Shown: positions 1 through 9,584 of the stretch, piece by piece | Numbering within the stretch: position 1 is the stretch's first letter | Layout of the letters: every line of letters begins with the position of its first letter | NCBI RefSeq assembly: GCF_030503675.1 | Contig: NZ_CP129964.1 | Span: 2,914,001 to 2,978,000 of the forward strand | DNA from: Lutimonas zeaxanthinifaciens | GTDB lineage: Bacteria; Bacteroidota; Bacteroidia; Flavobacteriales; Flavobacteriaceae | DNA: 64,000 nucleotides | Direction of reading: 5' to 3' | Made by a program: the position numbers and the translations under genes | Notes under the pieces: model-generated | The model's database searches: none | What the model was told of the DNA's origin: nothing | What the model saw: only the letters and a program-made list of their open reading frames with translations

Positions 1-561
1 AGCCCGGCTTTTATTTACAATCAGATAAAGACTGCGGGTTGTGATGGAGGCTCTGTCTTACAGAGGGCTTTGGATACAATTGTTAGCCAGGGAATTATTG
101 AATGGGCACAAATGCCTTATAATGAAAATGAGTGTTCCACACAGCCCGAGGATTTTCAGATTACCCTTGCCGGGGTGAATAAAATTGAGAATTACTTTTA
201 TCTGGATACCGTATCCATTCTTGAACAGACTAAAGCAGCTTTATTGAACCAGCAGCCTGTAGTTATTGCAGTAACCGTGGATCGAAGTTATTTTGGAGCC
301 AGAGATGCAAACGGACAATATGTCTACCGTAAATATAAAGAAGGCGTTGGAGGACATGCCATGCTGGTTGTGGGATACAATGACCAGATGAATGCGTTCA
401 AAGTAGTTAATTCCTGGGGTAAAAACTGGGGGAATGACGGCTTCTTATGGATCGATTATAAGGCCTGGGAACAAGCCGGAGATACTGAAGGGGACTTTGG
501 AATATTGTGCGAAGCCTGGATCACCAATGACGTGGTTATCACTTTGCCCGATGCACCTTAA
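1..561 (+). CDS. Papain-like (C1 family) cysteine protease, C-terminal part
   Basis: The frame is open from the first base of the window, so this is the 3' part of a longer gene; 186 residues are visible. The visible part holds a GCDGG motif near fragment residue 14, a GGHAM motif with the presumed catalytic His (fragment residue 119) and an NSWG motif with the presumed catalytic Asn (residue 137). These are hallmarks of the C-terminal half of peptidase family C1. The nucleophilic Cys and any signal peptide lie upstream of the window. The stop shares a TTAA with the stop of the convergent GH3 gene, so no terminator fits between them. The protein ends shortly after the domain, with no sorting domain visible. 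The family is clear; substrate and location are unknown. Confidence 0.85.
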   Translation, partial: SPAFIYNQIKTAGCDGGSVLQRALDTIVSQGIIEWAQMPYNENECSTQPEDFQITLAGVNKIENYFYLDTVSILEQTKAALLNQQPVVIAVTVDRSYFGARDANGQYVYRKYKEGVGGHAMLVVGYNDQMNAFKVVNSWGKNWGNDGFLWIDYKAWEQAGDTEGDFGILCEAWITNDVVITLPDAP

Positions 562-2069
562 GCAATTGACAGGAGCTCTTCAAGATAATTTCGTGAATTA
601 CTAAGCCTTGGAACCTTGTGCTGTCCTCCCAATTTTCCATTATTCTTTAACCACTGATAAAATAGTCCTTTTGGGGCACAATGAACCACAGGCCTATTGA
701 TGGTCATATTCATATACCTTTTCGCTTCATAATCAGAATTCAAAGATTTTAAGGTATCATCCAGACAAGTAACAAAACCTTCCAAATCTTCCGGAACTTT
801 CTGAAACTCTATTAACCATTCATGCCCTCCACTCTGTTCACTTTCCATAAAGATCGGGGCAACGGTAAACTCATTAACCGTTGCATTGTAATTATTACAG
901 GCCACTTCGAGTGCATCTTCAGCATTTTCAACAACCAGTTCCTCTCCAAAAACATTGATAAAATGTTTGGTTCTACCCGTTATTTTTATCCTGTATGGAT
1001 TGGTCCCCGTGAACTTAACTGTATCTCCTATTAAATAACGCCACAAACCTGAATTTGTGGTGATCACGATCGCATAATTTACACCAACTTCAACCTGCTC
1101 AAGTGGAATTGCCGCAGAATCTTCACCTTGGTATTGATCCATGGGGATAAATTCATAAAAAATTCCATAATCAAGCATTAAAAGCAATTCATCAGAATTA
1201 TTTCGATCCTGAATAGCAAAGAACCCCTCCGAAGCATTGTAGGTTTCGTAGTATCTGAAATCCTTCTTGGGAATCAGTTTCTGGTATTGTTCTTTGTAAG
1301 GTTTAAAATTGACCCCTCCGTGAAAATAGACCTCCAAATTGGGCCAGACCTCAAGAATATTCTTCTTTCCGGTTACTTCCAGCACACGATTAAGAAGGAC
1401 AAGCATCCAGGAAGGAACCCCGCTTAAACTGGTAATGTTCTCGGGAATTGTTTCTTCAATAATGGCATCCATTTTAGTCTCCCATTCACTCATAAGAGCA
1501 GTTTTCTGACTCGGAGCACTGCTGAAATCGGCCCAAAAAGGCATATTCTCTATGATAATGGCCGATAAATCTCCAAAATAAGTATCATTGTCTTCATAGA
1601 TTGCCGAGCTACCTCCCAGCCTTAATCCCTTACCTTTGAAGATTTCCGTGTCTTCATTGTTGTTGATAAAAAGACAGAGCATATCCTTTCCAGCCTTCAT
1701 ATGGCAATCATCAATGGCTTCATCACTGACCGGAATAAACTTGCTTTTGGCATTGGTCGTGCCACTTGACTTTGCAAACCAATGTATTTTTGAGGGCCAG
1801 AAAACGTTCTGTTCCCCTTTTCGAATTCTTTCAATAAATGGTTCGATACTTTCATACTGACGAATCGGGACCTTTTCGGCAAAAGACGAATAACTCTTTA
1901 TATCCTCAAATCCGTACTTCTTTCCGTATAAGGTGTGTTTTGCTTCAGACAAAAGCTCGTACAAAACTTCATTTTGCACCTCCACCGGATGATTCAAAAA
2001 CATATCGACCTGATACTTTCTCTTTTTTAAAATCCAGGAAACTACGGTATTAAATAATGGAATCTGCAT
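558..2069 (-). CDS. GH3 auxin-responsive promoter family protein (adenylate-forming enzyme)
   Basis: This 503-residue protein resembles the GH3 superfamily, adenylate-forming enzymes that in plants conjugate amino acids to acyl hormones. An SSGTT motif followed by a Lys-rich stretch near residue 100 looks like the phosphate-binding motif of the fold. A YNASEGFFAIQD stretch near residue 280 looks like the second adenylate-binding motif. Length matches bacterial GH3 homologues. Bacterial members are common in Bacteroidota, but their acyl and amine substrates are not established, so no reaction is assigned. It is a single gene, convergent with the C1 protease and divergent from purE across about 90 bp. 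Confidence 0.85.
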   Translation of the reverse strand: MQIPLFNTVVSWILKKRKYQVDMFLNHPVEVQNEVLYELLSEAKHTLYGKKYGFEDIKSYSSFAEKVPIRQYESIEPFIERIRKGEQNVFWPSKIHWFAKSSGTTNAKSKFIPVSDEAIDDCHMKAGKDMLCLFINNNEDTEIFKGKGLRLGGSSAIYEDNDTYFGDLSAIIIENMPFWADFSSAPSQKTALMSEWETKMDAIIEETIPENITSLSGVPSWMLVLLNRVLEVTGKKNILEVWPNLEVYFHGGVNFKPYKEQYQKLIPKKDFRYYETYNASEGFFAIQDRNNSDELLLMLDYGIFYEFIPMDQYQGEDSAAIPLEQVEVGVNYAIVITTNSGLWRYLIGDTVKFTGTNPYRIKITGRTKHFINVFGEELVVENAEDALEVACNNYNATVNEFTVAPIFMESEQSGGHEWLIEFQKVPEDLEGFVTCLDDTLKSLNSDYEAKRYMNMTINRPVVHCAPKGLFYQWLKNNGKLGGQHKVPRLSNSRNYLEELLSIA

Positions 2070-2160
2070 TGCTATGAAAACACTTTTTTATCTTACCTTT
2101 AGCCCTTAAAAATACAATTTTTATTAGTCGAATTCAACAAGATTTATAAAATTAAAAATT

Positions 2161-2646
2161 ATGGGGAAGGTAGGAATTATCATGGGTAGCGATTCAGATT
2201 TGCCGATCATGCAAGATGCAATTGATATCTTGAAAAGTTTTAACATTGAAACCGAAGTTGATATAGTTTCTGCACACCGTACACCGGAAAAATTGTATGA
2301 ATATGCCACAAACGCTCATAGCAGAGGAGTGAATGTCATTATAGCGGGAGCCGGTGGAGCTGCTCATTTACCCGGGATGGTAGCATCCATGAGCCCATTA
2401 CCTGTGATCGGAGTTCCTGTTAAATCAAGAAATTCGATCGATGGTTGGGATTCCGTATTATCCATTTTACAAATGCCCGGAGGTGTTCCTGTAGCTACCG
2501 TTGCACTTGACGGTGCAAAAAATGCAGGTATACTGGCCGCTCAAATTCTCGGTTCATCTGATCAGCAGGTTTTGAAGAACATCATTAAGTACAAAGAAAG
2601 TTTAAAAGAAAAAGTAATGACAGCTGCAAAAGGAATCAAGCAGTAA
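2161..2646 (+). CDS. purE: 5-(carboxyamino)imidazole ribonucleotide mutase PurE
   Basis: PurE converts N5-CAIR to CAIR in de novo purine synthesis in the cytosol. The 161-residue length fits class I bacterial PurE. The N-terminal GSDSDLP motif, the SAHRTPE motif near residue 40 and the GAGGAAHLPGM motif near residue 62 form the substrate-binding and catalytic site of the family. The partner purK, which often precedes purE, is not adjacent here: the upstream neighbour is an unrelated divergent gene. The M3 peptidase gene follows after 77 bp. Confidence 0.96.
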   Translation: MGKVGIIMGSDSDLPIMQDAIDILKSFNIETEVDIVSAHRTPEKLYEYATNAHSRGVNVIIAGAGGAAHLPGMVASMSPLPVIGVPVKSRNSIDGWDSVLSILQMPGGVPVATVALDGAKNAGILAAQILGSSDQQVLKNIIKYKESLKEKVMTAAKGIKQ

Positions 2647-2723
2647 TTTTCTCTACATCATCCCCGGTTTCTAAATTTAGTTCTAAACAGCAAGGCTGCT
2701 AAGGCCTTATACAACTCATAAAC

Positions 2724-4760
2724 ATGAATAATCCGCTTCTTAAAGAATTTACAGGGCCTTTTGGCTCAGCACCATTTACGGCTATTCAAAATGATCACTT
2801 TATTCCAGCTTTTAAAAGCTGCATTGAAGATGCTAAAAAGACCGTGGATCAGATCGTTAAGAACCCTGATGATGCCAGTTTTGAGAACACGCTTGTTCCC
2901 CTTGAATTTTCAGGCAATCAGTTAAACAGGGTTTCCAGTATATTCTTCAACCTGAATGCCGCAGAAACGGATGAAGAGATTCAGAAAATTGCACAAAAAG
3001 TTTCGCCTTTACTAAGTGAATTTGCAAACGATATCAGTTTAAATGAGGCTCTGTTCAAAAGGATCAAAAGTGTGTATGCTAAAAAAGACAGCTTGAATTT
3101 GAACCCTGAACAGCAAATGCTTCTGGAGAAAAACTATAAGGCTTTTGTCAGAAATGGTGCAAACCTGAATGATGAGGACAAAAAGAAGCTTCGGGAGATC
3201 GATAAGAAAAAATCAAAATTAGGGCTTAAGTTTGGTGAGAATGTACTGGCCGAAACCAACAAATTTGAACTGATCATTTTAAATGAAGAGGATCTGTCCG
3301 GGCTGCCTGACGGGGTTATGGAAGCTGCTAAAATGAGGGCCAAGGAAAAAAATAAAAAGGGCTGGCTGTTCACCCTGGATTACCCGAGCTATATCCCATT
3401 TATGACCTATGCGGATAACAGAGCGCTCAGAGAGAAGTTATCAAGGGCATTCGGTTCGAGAGGTTTTCAAAAAAATGAATATAACAATGAGAAAATAGTC
3501 AAAGAAATTGTTTCGCTTAGACATGATCGAGCAAAACTTTTGGGTTACGAATCTCATGCCCACTACGTTCTTGAAGAAAGAATGGCTGAAACCCCCGAGA
3601 AGGTCAAGATATTTCTTTCAGAATTACTCTCAAAGGCTAAACCGGCAGCAGAAAAAGAATTTGAGCTTATCCGTGGTTTAGCCGTTGAAGACGGCATCGA
3701 AAATCTGGAAAAGTGGGATGGTGCCTATTATTCAGAAAGGCTCAAAAAACTTAAATTCAATCTGGATGACGAAAAACTCAAACCCTATTTTAAACTGGAA
3801 AATGTAATTAAGGGTGTTTTTGAAATCGCCAACAGGCTCTATGATCTTAATTTTAAGCCAGCAAGCAATGTGGACACCTATCATAAGGAAGTGAAAACCT
3901 ATGAAGTAACAGATTCCAGTGGAGAATTTGTGGCTTTATTTTATGCAGATTTCTTTCCTCGAAAAGGAAAAAGGAACGGTGCCTGGATGACGAGCTACAA
4001 GCCTCAATGGAAAGAAGGAGAATCGAATTCAAGGCCTCATATTTCGATTGTTTGTAATTTTACCCGGCCTACTGAAACCAAACCATCCCTTTTAACTTTT
4101 AACGAGGTAACCACGTTATTTCATGAATTTGGACATGCCCTGCATGGTATGCTGGCCAATACCACCTATCCTAATCTCTCCGGAACCAGTGTGTACTGGG
4201 ATTTTGTGGAATTACCCAGTCAGATCCTTGAAAACTGGTGTTTTGAAAAAGAAGCCCTGGTGATGTTTGCGAAGCATTATGAGAGTGATGAACCGATTCC
4301 CATGGAGCTGGTTCAAAAGATCAAAGAATCTTCAAATTTCCTGGAAGGTATAGCTACCCTGAGGCAACTAAGTTTTGGTATGCTTGATATGGCCTATCAT
4401 TCTGAAGACCCTGTTCAGATTAAGAATTTAAAAGAATTTGAGTTAAAGGCGTTCGGTTCGACCCAACTTTATCCTGATGTTGAAGAGAATTGCATGAGTA
4501 CGGCATTTTCTCATATTTTTCAGGGAGGCTACTCAGCGGGCTATTATAGTTATAAGTGGGCTGAAGTATTGGACGCTGATGCTTTTGAGGCTTTTAAAGA
4601 ACAGGGGATTTTTAATAAATCGGTTGCTGCGAAATTTAAAGAAAACATTTTGAGCAAAGGAGGTACGGAAAAACCCATGGTGCTATACAAGCGTTTCAGA
4701 GGGAAGGAACCTTCTCCCGAGGCACTTTTAAAACGTGCCGGCCTTCTCGAGTCAAAATAG
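2724..4760 (+). CDS. M3 family oligopeptidase (thimet/Dcp/OpdA type)
   Basis: This zinc metallopeptidase of family M3 (678 residues) degrades short peptides, probably in the cytosol since no signal peptide is seen. The zinc motif HEFGH is at residues 467-471, with a downstream Glu-containing stretch (ELPSQILENW) that fits the third ligand. The length matches oligopeptidase A and dipeptidyl carboxypeptidase enzymes. From sequence alone I cannot tell an endopeptidase from a carboxydipeptidase. The gene stands between purE and lpdA with over 70 bp on each side and may have its own transcript. Confidence 0.93.
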   Translation: MNNPLLKEFTGPFGSAPFTAIQNDHFIPAFKSCIEDAKKTVDQIVKNPDDASFENTLVPLEFSGNQLNRVSSIFFNLNAAETDEEIQKIAQKVSPLLSEFANDISLNEALFKRIKSVYAKKDSLNLNPEQQMLLEKNYKAFVRNGANLNDEDKKKLREIDKKKSKLGLKFGENVLAETNKFELIILNEEDLSGLPDGVMEAAKMRAKEKNKKGWLFTLDYPSYIPFMTYADNRALREKLSRAFGSRGFQKNEYNNEKIVKEIVSLRHDRAKLLGYESHAHYVLEERMAETPEKVKIFLSELLSKAKPAAEKEFELIRGLAVEDGIENLEKWDGAYYSERLKKLKFNLDDEKLKPYFKLENVIKGVFEIANRLYDLNFKPASNVDTYHKEVKTYEVTDSSGEFVALFYADFFPRKGKRNGAWMTSYKPQWKEGESNSRPHISIVCNFTRPTETKPSLLTFNEVTTLFHEFGHALHGMLANTTYPNLSGTSVYWDFVELPSQILENWCFEKEALVMFAKHYESDEPIPMELVQKIKESSNFLEGIATLRQLSFGMLDMAYHSEDPVQIKNLKEFELKAFGSTQLYPDVEENCMSTAFSHIFQGGYSAGYYSYKWAEVLDADAFEAFKEQGIFNKSVAAKFKENILSKGGTEKPMVLYKRFRGKEPSPEALLKRAGLLESK

Positions 4761-4835
4761 ATTTTTTGTTTAAGAATCTGTCTGCCTGACCTTAAATGAA
4801 TCCGATAATCCTTTCCGATATAAGGTTAAATCACT

Positions 4836-4861
4836 TATTTTTGCAAGCACTAAAAACGAAT
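4836..4861 (+). promoter_or_regulatory. Putative lpdA promoter -7 box and initial transcribed region
   Basis: TATTTTTG (4836-4843) matches the Bacteroidota -7 consensus TAnnTTTG and is followed by C, as in several other promoters of this window. The stretch after it, CACTAAAAACG, is repeated almost exactly upstream of pruA. No clear -33 TTTG is visible at the expected distance. Confidence 0.5.
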
Positions 4862-4868
4862 AAAATTT

Positions 4869-6272
4869 ATGAAATCATTTGATGTTACTGTTATCGGTTC
4901 GGGGCCAGGTGGATATGTTGCAGCGATACGTTGCGCTCAGTTAGGCTTAAAAACTGGGCTTATTGAAAAGTATAGTACTTTGGGCGGAACCTGTCTGAAT
5001 GTAGGTTGTATTCCAAGTAAAGCTTTACTTGATTCTTCACATCATTACGAAGATGCCGTAAAACACTTTGAAACGCATGGTATTGAAATTCCCGGAGAAG
5101 TAAAAGTGAATCTTGAAAAAATGATTGCACGGAAGGATGCCGTGGTATCTCAAACTACCGGAGGAATTGATTTTCTTATGAAAAAAAACAAAATCGAGGT
5201 CTTCCATGGATTGGGCAGTTTTAAAGATTCAGAGCACATCACTGTGACTAAGGAAGATGGAAGTATCGAGGAGATTGCTTCCAAAAACACAATTATTGCC
5301 ACGGGCAGTAAGCCATCGACCTTACCTTTTATTCAGATTGACAAGGAGCGAATCATAACTTCGACCGAGGCTCTAAAACTAAAAGAAATTCCAAAGCATC
5401 TGATCGTGATCGGAGGTGGTGTCATTGGCCTGGAACTCGGACAAGTGTACAAAAGACTTGGAGCAGAAGTGACGGTAGTGGAATATATGGATCGAATCAT
5501 TCCAACCATGGACGCAAGTCTTTCCAAGGAGTTAACTAAGGTTTTGAAAAAATCCAAATTTAAAATCAACGTATCTCATAAAGTGAAGGCAGTGAACAGA
5601 AACGCCGATGAAATTTCAGTTCTTGCAGATGATAAAAAAGGAAACGAAGTTGAGATTAAAGGAGATTATTGTTTGGTTTCCGTTGGAAGAAGGCCGTTTA
5701 CTGAAGGCCTGAATCTTGAAGCAGCAGGAGTTAAGATCAATGACCGAGGGCAGGTAGATGTAAATGACCACTTACAAACCAATGTGAAGAACATTTACGC
5801 TATTGGTGACGTGGTTAGAGGAGCTATGCTGGCACATAAAGCAGAAGAAGAGGGAACCATGGCCGCGGAAATCATTGCGGGCCAGAAACCACATATAGAT
5901 TACAATTTAATTCCTGGTGTTGTTTACACCTGGCCGGAAGTGGCTTCAGTAGGTCAAACCGAAGAACAACTTAAGGAATCAGGCATAAAATACAAGATGG
6001 GAAGTTTTCCGATGCGGGCCCTGGGGCGTTCAAGAGCAAGTATGGATATCGATGGCCTGATAAAAGTCCTTGCGGATGAAAAAACGGATGAAATCCTCGG
6101 TGTCCACATGGTTGGAGCCAGAGCAGCAGATATGATCGCGGAAGCTGTGGTTGCCATGGAGTTCAGGGCCTCAAGTGAAGATGTAGCCAGAATGAGCCAT
6201 GCACACCCGACCTTTACCGAAGCCATTAAAGAGGCATGTCTTGCGGTTGAAAACAGAGCGCTGCACAGTTAA
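4869..6272 (+). CDS. lpdA: Dihydrolipoyl dehydrogenase
   Basis: This is the E3 flavoenzyme of the 2-oxoacid dehydrogenase complexes and the glycine cleavage system; it reoxidises dihydrolipoyl groups with NAD+. The 467-residue protein has the FAD-binding GSGPGG motif at the N-terminus and the redox disulfide GGTCLNVGC (Cys42 and Cys47). It also has the NAD-binding GGGVIGLELG near residue 180, a second FAD motif AIGDV near residue 315, and the C-terminal HAHPT motif that holds the catalytic His. It is not beside any E1 or E2 gene, which is common for a shared E3. Confidence 0.97.
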   Translation: MKSFDVTVIGSGPGGYVAAIRCAQLGLKTGLIEKYSTLGGTCLNVGCIPSKALLDSSHHYEDAVKHFETHGIEIPGEVKVNLEKMIARKDAVVSQTTGGIDFLMKKNKIEVFHGLGSFKDSEHITVTKEDGSIEEIASKNTIIATGSKPSTLPFIQIDKERIITSTEALKLKEIPKHLIVIGGGVIGLELGQVYKRLGAEVTVVEYMDRIIPTMDASLSKELTKVLKKSKFKINVSHKVKAVNRNADEISVLADDKKGNEVEIKGDYCLVSVGRRPFTEGLNLEAAGVKINDRGQVDVNDHLQTNVKNIYAIGDVVRGAMLAHKAEEEGTMAAEIIAGQKPHIDYNLIPGVVYTWPEVASVGQTEEQLKESGIKYKMGSFPMRALGRSRASMDIDGLIKVLADEKTDEILGVHMVGARAADMIAEAVVAMEFRASSEDVARMSHAHPTFTEAIKEACLAVENRALHS

Positions 6273-6276
6273 AATA

Positions 6277-6284
6277 TAGTTTTG
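6277..6284 (+). promoter_or_regulatory. Putative -7 box upstream of the TonB-dependent receptor
   Basis: TAGTTTTG fits TAnnTTTG and lies 5 bp after the lpdA stop and 56 bp before the receptor start, suggesting separate transcription. No well-spaced -33 TTG is seen. Confidence 0.35.
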
Positions 6285-6339
6285 TCTAAACGGGTTTTCC
6301 CCTAAAGCAAATGCTTTAACCATGATTTAGAAAAATATA

Positions 6340-8709
6340 ATGAAAAAAATTTTTTTCCTCCTGTTGCTGTTTCCACTGATTTCAGCGGCTCAAATTAAAT
6401 ACAGCCTTAGCGGAACAGTTAAGGACAAAAGCAGTGGTGAATCACTTTTTGGCGCTACTGTTTTTATTGAAGGTACTTCAATTGGCACCACCACAAATGA
6501 ATACGGGTTTTACTCGATCACAGCTTCAGAGGGCACATATTCGCTGATTATTTCTTATTTGGGCTTTGATGACATCAAAATGGAGGTGCTGCTCGACAGA
6601 GATCAAAACTTAAATATTGAGCTGTCTGAAAGTTCCAATCAACTTAATGAAGTTGTATTGCAAACAGAAGATTCTGAAGACATTAATATTAGGAAGCCCC
6701 AAATGAGTGTTTCAAAACTCAAGGTAAGGACCATCAAACAAATGCCTGCGGTATTGGGTGAGGTAGATATCATCAAATCTTTACAACTTTTACCCGGAGT
6801 AACCAATAACGGGGAAGGATCAAGCGGCTTTAATGTCAGGGGTGGTTCCGTGGATCAGAATCTGGTCCTCCTTGATGAAACCATTATCTATAACACCTCT
6901 CATTTACTGGGCTTCTTTTCCATCTTCAACTCAGATGCCATCAAGGATATTAAATTGTACAAAGGAAATATCCCTTCAAAGTTTGGAGGACGAGCCTCCT
7001 CCGTTCTCGACGTCAGACAAAAGGATGGAAACAACAAAAATTTTGCACTTACCGGAGGTATCGGAACGGTTTCAACAAGGTTGGCCGTTGAAGGACCCAT
7101 AGTGAAGGATCGAAGTTCGTTCCTCGTTGCCGGACGAGGTTCTTATGCCCATTTATTTCTAAAACTGGACGAAGATCTAAAGGATAACACCGCCTATTTT
7201 TACGATCTTAATTTAAAAACCAATTTCGAGATCAATGAAAACAACCAGCTTTTTCTTTCAGGATATTTTGGCAGGGATGTTTTTGAATTCAATGAAAATT
7301 TTAAAAATTCTTACGGAAACTCTTCGGGAAACCTTAGATGGAACCACATCTTTAATGACAAGATCTTTTCTAATTTATCGCTTAATTTCAGTAAGTATGA
7401 CTATGAACTGGAGATCAGTGCCTTTGAATTTGACTGGCTCTCAGAAATTGACAATATCAATTTAAAATACGCCTTGAGCTATTACCTCAATAATGATATA
7501 AAGCTGGATTTTGGGTTCAATGGTATTCATTATTTATTCAATCCCGGAATCATCAGTCCAACAACTGAAACTTCAGGAATAAATTATCTTAAACTAGATC
7601 AGAAAAGAGCTTTTGAAGGCGGATTATATATTGGCGCAGAACATCAGGTCTCTTCAAAATTATCCATCCAGTACGGACTGCGATACTCCAATTTTGCAAG
7701 AATGGGTGGACAGGCCATCGTACAGTATGAAAATGACCAACCTGTAGTTTATGATGAGGCTCTTGAGATCTATAAACGCGGTATCCCGGTTGGCGCTATC
7801 GATTATGAAAAAAGTGAGGTTATCAAAGGTTTTGGAAATCTTGAACCCAGGCTGGCATTTGCCTATGAACTGGGAGAGCATGCTTCCGTAAAAGCCGGAT
7901 ACTCCCGGGTAGCCCAGTATATTCATTTGATATCAAATACAACATCTGTAACACCCCTTGACGTGTGGGCTCCAAGCGGCACTTATATTGAACCACAATT
8001 ATCGAATCAATATGCTGTGGGTTATTTTAGAAAATTGAAGAATAACGGGCTTTCATTGGAAGTTGAAGCCTACTACAAAGACATCGCCAATAGAATTGAC
8101 TATATAGATGGCTCGGACCTGATTGGCAACAATACAATTGAAACAGAAATTCTTAACGGAGAATCGAAGGCCTACGGACTCGAATTCCTTATGAGAAAAA
8201 CACAAGGTGATTTTACAGGATGGTTGGCCTATACCTGGTCAAAATCAGAACAAAGAACTCCTGGGGGAACTGCAGGCGGCCCCGGTATTAATGACGGAGA
8301 ATGGTATTATACTCCTTATGACCGAACGCATGACCTATCCTTCACAGGAACGTACAGATTAAATAAAAAATGGAGATTCAGCGCCAACCTGATCTACCAG
8401 ACAGGACGTCCGGTGACCTATCCTACCGGTCAGTATGAATATGAAGGGCAGTCCATAGCGAGTTACTCGGACCGGAATTCAGACCGTCTTCCCGCCTATC
8501 ACAGACTTGACCTTTCAGCCATTCTTGTACCGGGTAAGCCAGGTAAAAAATGGAAAGGAGAATGGGTTTTTAGCATTTACAATGTTTATAACAGAAGAAA
8601 CGCAGCTTCAATTACTTTTTCTCAGAACCGGGAAACAGGAATTAATGAAGCAACGCGAATAGCCATTTTTGGAATAGTTCCCTCGGTAACCTATAATTTT
8701 AAATTTTAA
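6340..8709 (+). CDS. TonB-dependent receptor with N-terminal carboxypeptidase-regulatory-like domain
   Basis: This is an outer membrane transporter of 789 residues. A signal peptide (about residues 1-17, ending in SAAQ) is followed by a CarboxypepD_reg-like beta-sandwich (about 20-105). A plug domain comes next (about 125-240, including the GFNVRGG motif), then a long beta-barrel ending in the aromatic residue expected for outer-membrane assembly (YNFKF). It overlaps no neighbour but lies 4 bp before a DUF4249 lipoprotein gene, so the two are very likely co-transcribed. Receptor/DUF4249 pairs are common in Flavobacteriia; the substrate is unknown. It is not a SusC-type receptor, since no SusD gene accompanies it. 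Confidence 0.93.
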   Translation: MKKIFFLLLLFPLISAAQIKYSLSGTVKDKSSGESLFGATVFIEGTSIGTTTNEYGFYSITASEGTYSLIISYLGFDDIKMEVLLDRDQNLNIELSESSNQLNEVVLQTEDSEDINIRKPQMSVSKLKVRTIKQMPAVLGEVDIIKSLQLLPGVTNNGEGSSGFNVRGGSVDQNLVLLDETIIYNTSHLLGFFSIFNSDAIKDIKLYKGNIPSKFGGRASSVLDVRQKDGNNKNFALTGGIGTVSTRLAVEGPIVKDRSSFLVAGRGSYAHLFLKLDEDLKDNTAYFYDLNLKTNFEINENNQLFLSGYFGRDVFEFNENFKNSYGNSSGNLRWNHIFNDKIFSNLSLNFSKYDYELEISAFEFDWLSEIDNINLKYALSYYLNNDIKLDFGFNGIHYLFNPGIISPTTETSGINYLKLDQKRAFEGGLYIGAEHQVSSKLSIQYGLRYSNFARMGGQAIVQYENDQPVVYDEALEIYKRGIPVGAIDYEKSEVIKGFGNLEPRLAFAYELGEHASVKAGYSRVAQYIHLISNTTSVTPLDVWAPSGTYIEPQLSNQYAVGYFRKLKNNGLSLEVEAYYKDIANRIDYIDGSDLIGNNTIETEILNGESKAYGLEFLMRKTQGDFTGWLAYTWSKSEQRTPGGTAGGPGINDGEWYYTPYDRTHDLSFTGTYRLNKKWRFSANLIYQTGRPVTYPTGQYEYEGQSIASYSDRNSDRLPAYHRLDLSAILVPGKPGKKWKGEWVFSIYNVYNRRNAASITFSQNRETGINEATRIAIFGIVPSVTYNFKF

Positions 8710-8713
8710 AAAG

Positions 8714-9559
8714 ATGAAAAATTATATCTACATACTCGTATTTGCTCTCAATTTCATCTTTTATTCCTGTACTGATGTCATCGATGTGGACGTACCTGTT
8801 GCGCCACCCCGTCTCGTTATAGAAGCCTCAATGGACTGGGTCAAAGGGACGGATGGAAGCGAGCAATTGATCAAATTGAGCACCTCCACTCCCTATTTTG
8901 AAAATTTACAGGAAACACCTGTAACCGGTGCTTCTGTTAAGGTCATTAATGATTCGGATCTGACAGAATTTATATTTACGGATCAAAATAACGGCACCTA
9001 TACAACAGGAAATTTTATACCTGCCTTAGGCCAGTCTTATACGCTTGAAATCCTGTATGACAATGAGATTTATCGCGCTTCTGAAACCATGACGGCTGTA
9101 ACTGAGATTACATCTGTATTCCAATCAAGAGATAATGGCTTCGATAAAAATGCTTTGGAAGTGAATATTGAATGGAATGATCCTGCTGACATTGAAAATT
9201 TCTATCTGACTAAATTCAAGCGAAGAGGAGATCTGTTGCAAACCCTGTTCGATTTGAAAGATGAATTTACAAATGGAAACAGAATGACCATCTTTTATGA
9301 AAAATTAAACGATGATGATTCTGGAGAGACTGAATTTCAACCTGGTGATGTGGTAGATATTTATCTGCACGGGATTTCAGAGCAATATTATAATTACATT
9401 AGGCTGCTTATCCAGCAGTCAGGAGGCCCGGGAGGACCTTTTAGCACGACCCCAGCCGAAATAAAAGGAAATTGTATCAACATAAGTAATCCTGAAAATT
9501 ATGCTTTTGGATACTTTCGGCTTACTGAAGTGGATAAAAAAGTTTATATTTTTGAATAA
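8714..9559 (+). CDS. DUF4249 family lipoprotein
   Basis: This 281-residue protein has a lipoprotein signal (hydrophobic stretch followed by FYSC, so the mature protein starts at Cys19). It looks like a DUF4249 protein: beta-rich, with a TGASVKVI-type Ig-like segment near residue 75. Its start is 4 bp after the TonB receptor stop. In Bacteroidota these lipoproteins regularly sit next to such receptors, and by position it is probably a surface partner of the transporter. The function of the family is not established. Confidence 0.82.
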   Translation: MKNYIYILVFALNFIFYSCTDVIDVDVPVAPPRLVIEASMDWVKGTDGSEQLIKLSTSTPYFENLQETPVTGASVKVINDSDLTEFIFTDQNNGTYTTGNFIPALGQSYTLEILYDNEIYRASETMTAVTEITSVFQSRDNGFDKNALEVNIEWNDPADIENFYLTKFKRRGDLLQTLFDLKDEFTNGNRMTIFYEKLNDDDSGETEFQPGDVVDIYLHGISEQYYNYIRLLIQQSGGPGGPFSTTPAEIKGNCINISNPENYAFGYFRLTEVDKKVYIFE

Positions 9560-9584
9560 GTCCAGCTATTATTAAGCGTATATT

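Noticed and set aside
6340-9559. A polysaccharide utilisation locus around the TonB-dependent receptor
   Set aside because: The partner is a DUF4249 lipoprotein and not SusD, and no glycan-degrading enzyme lies next to it.
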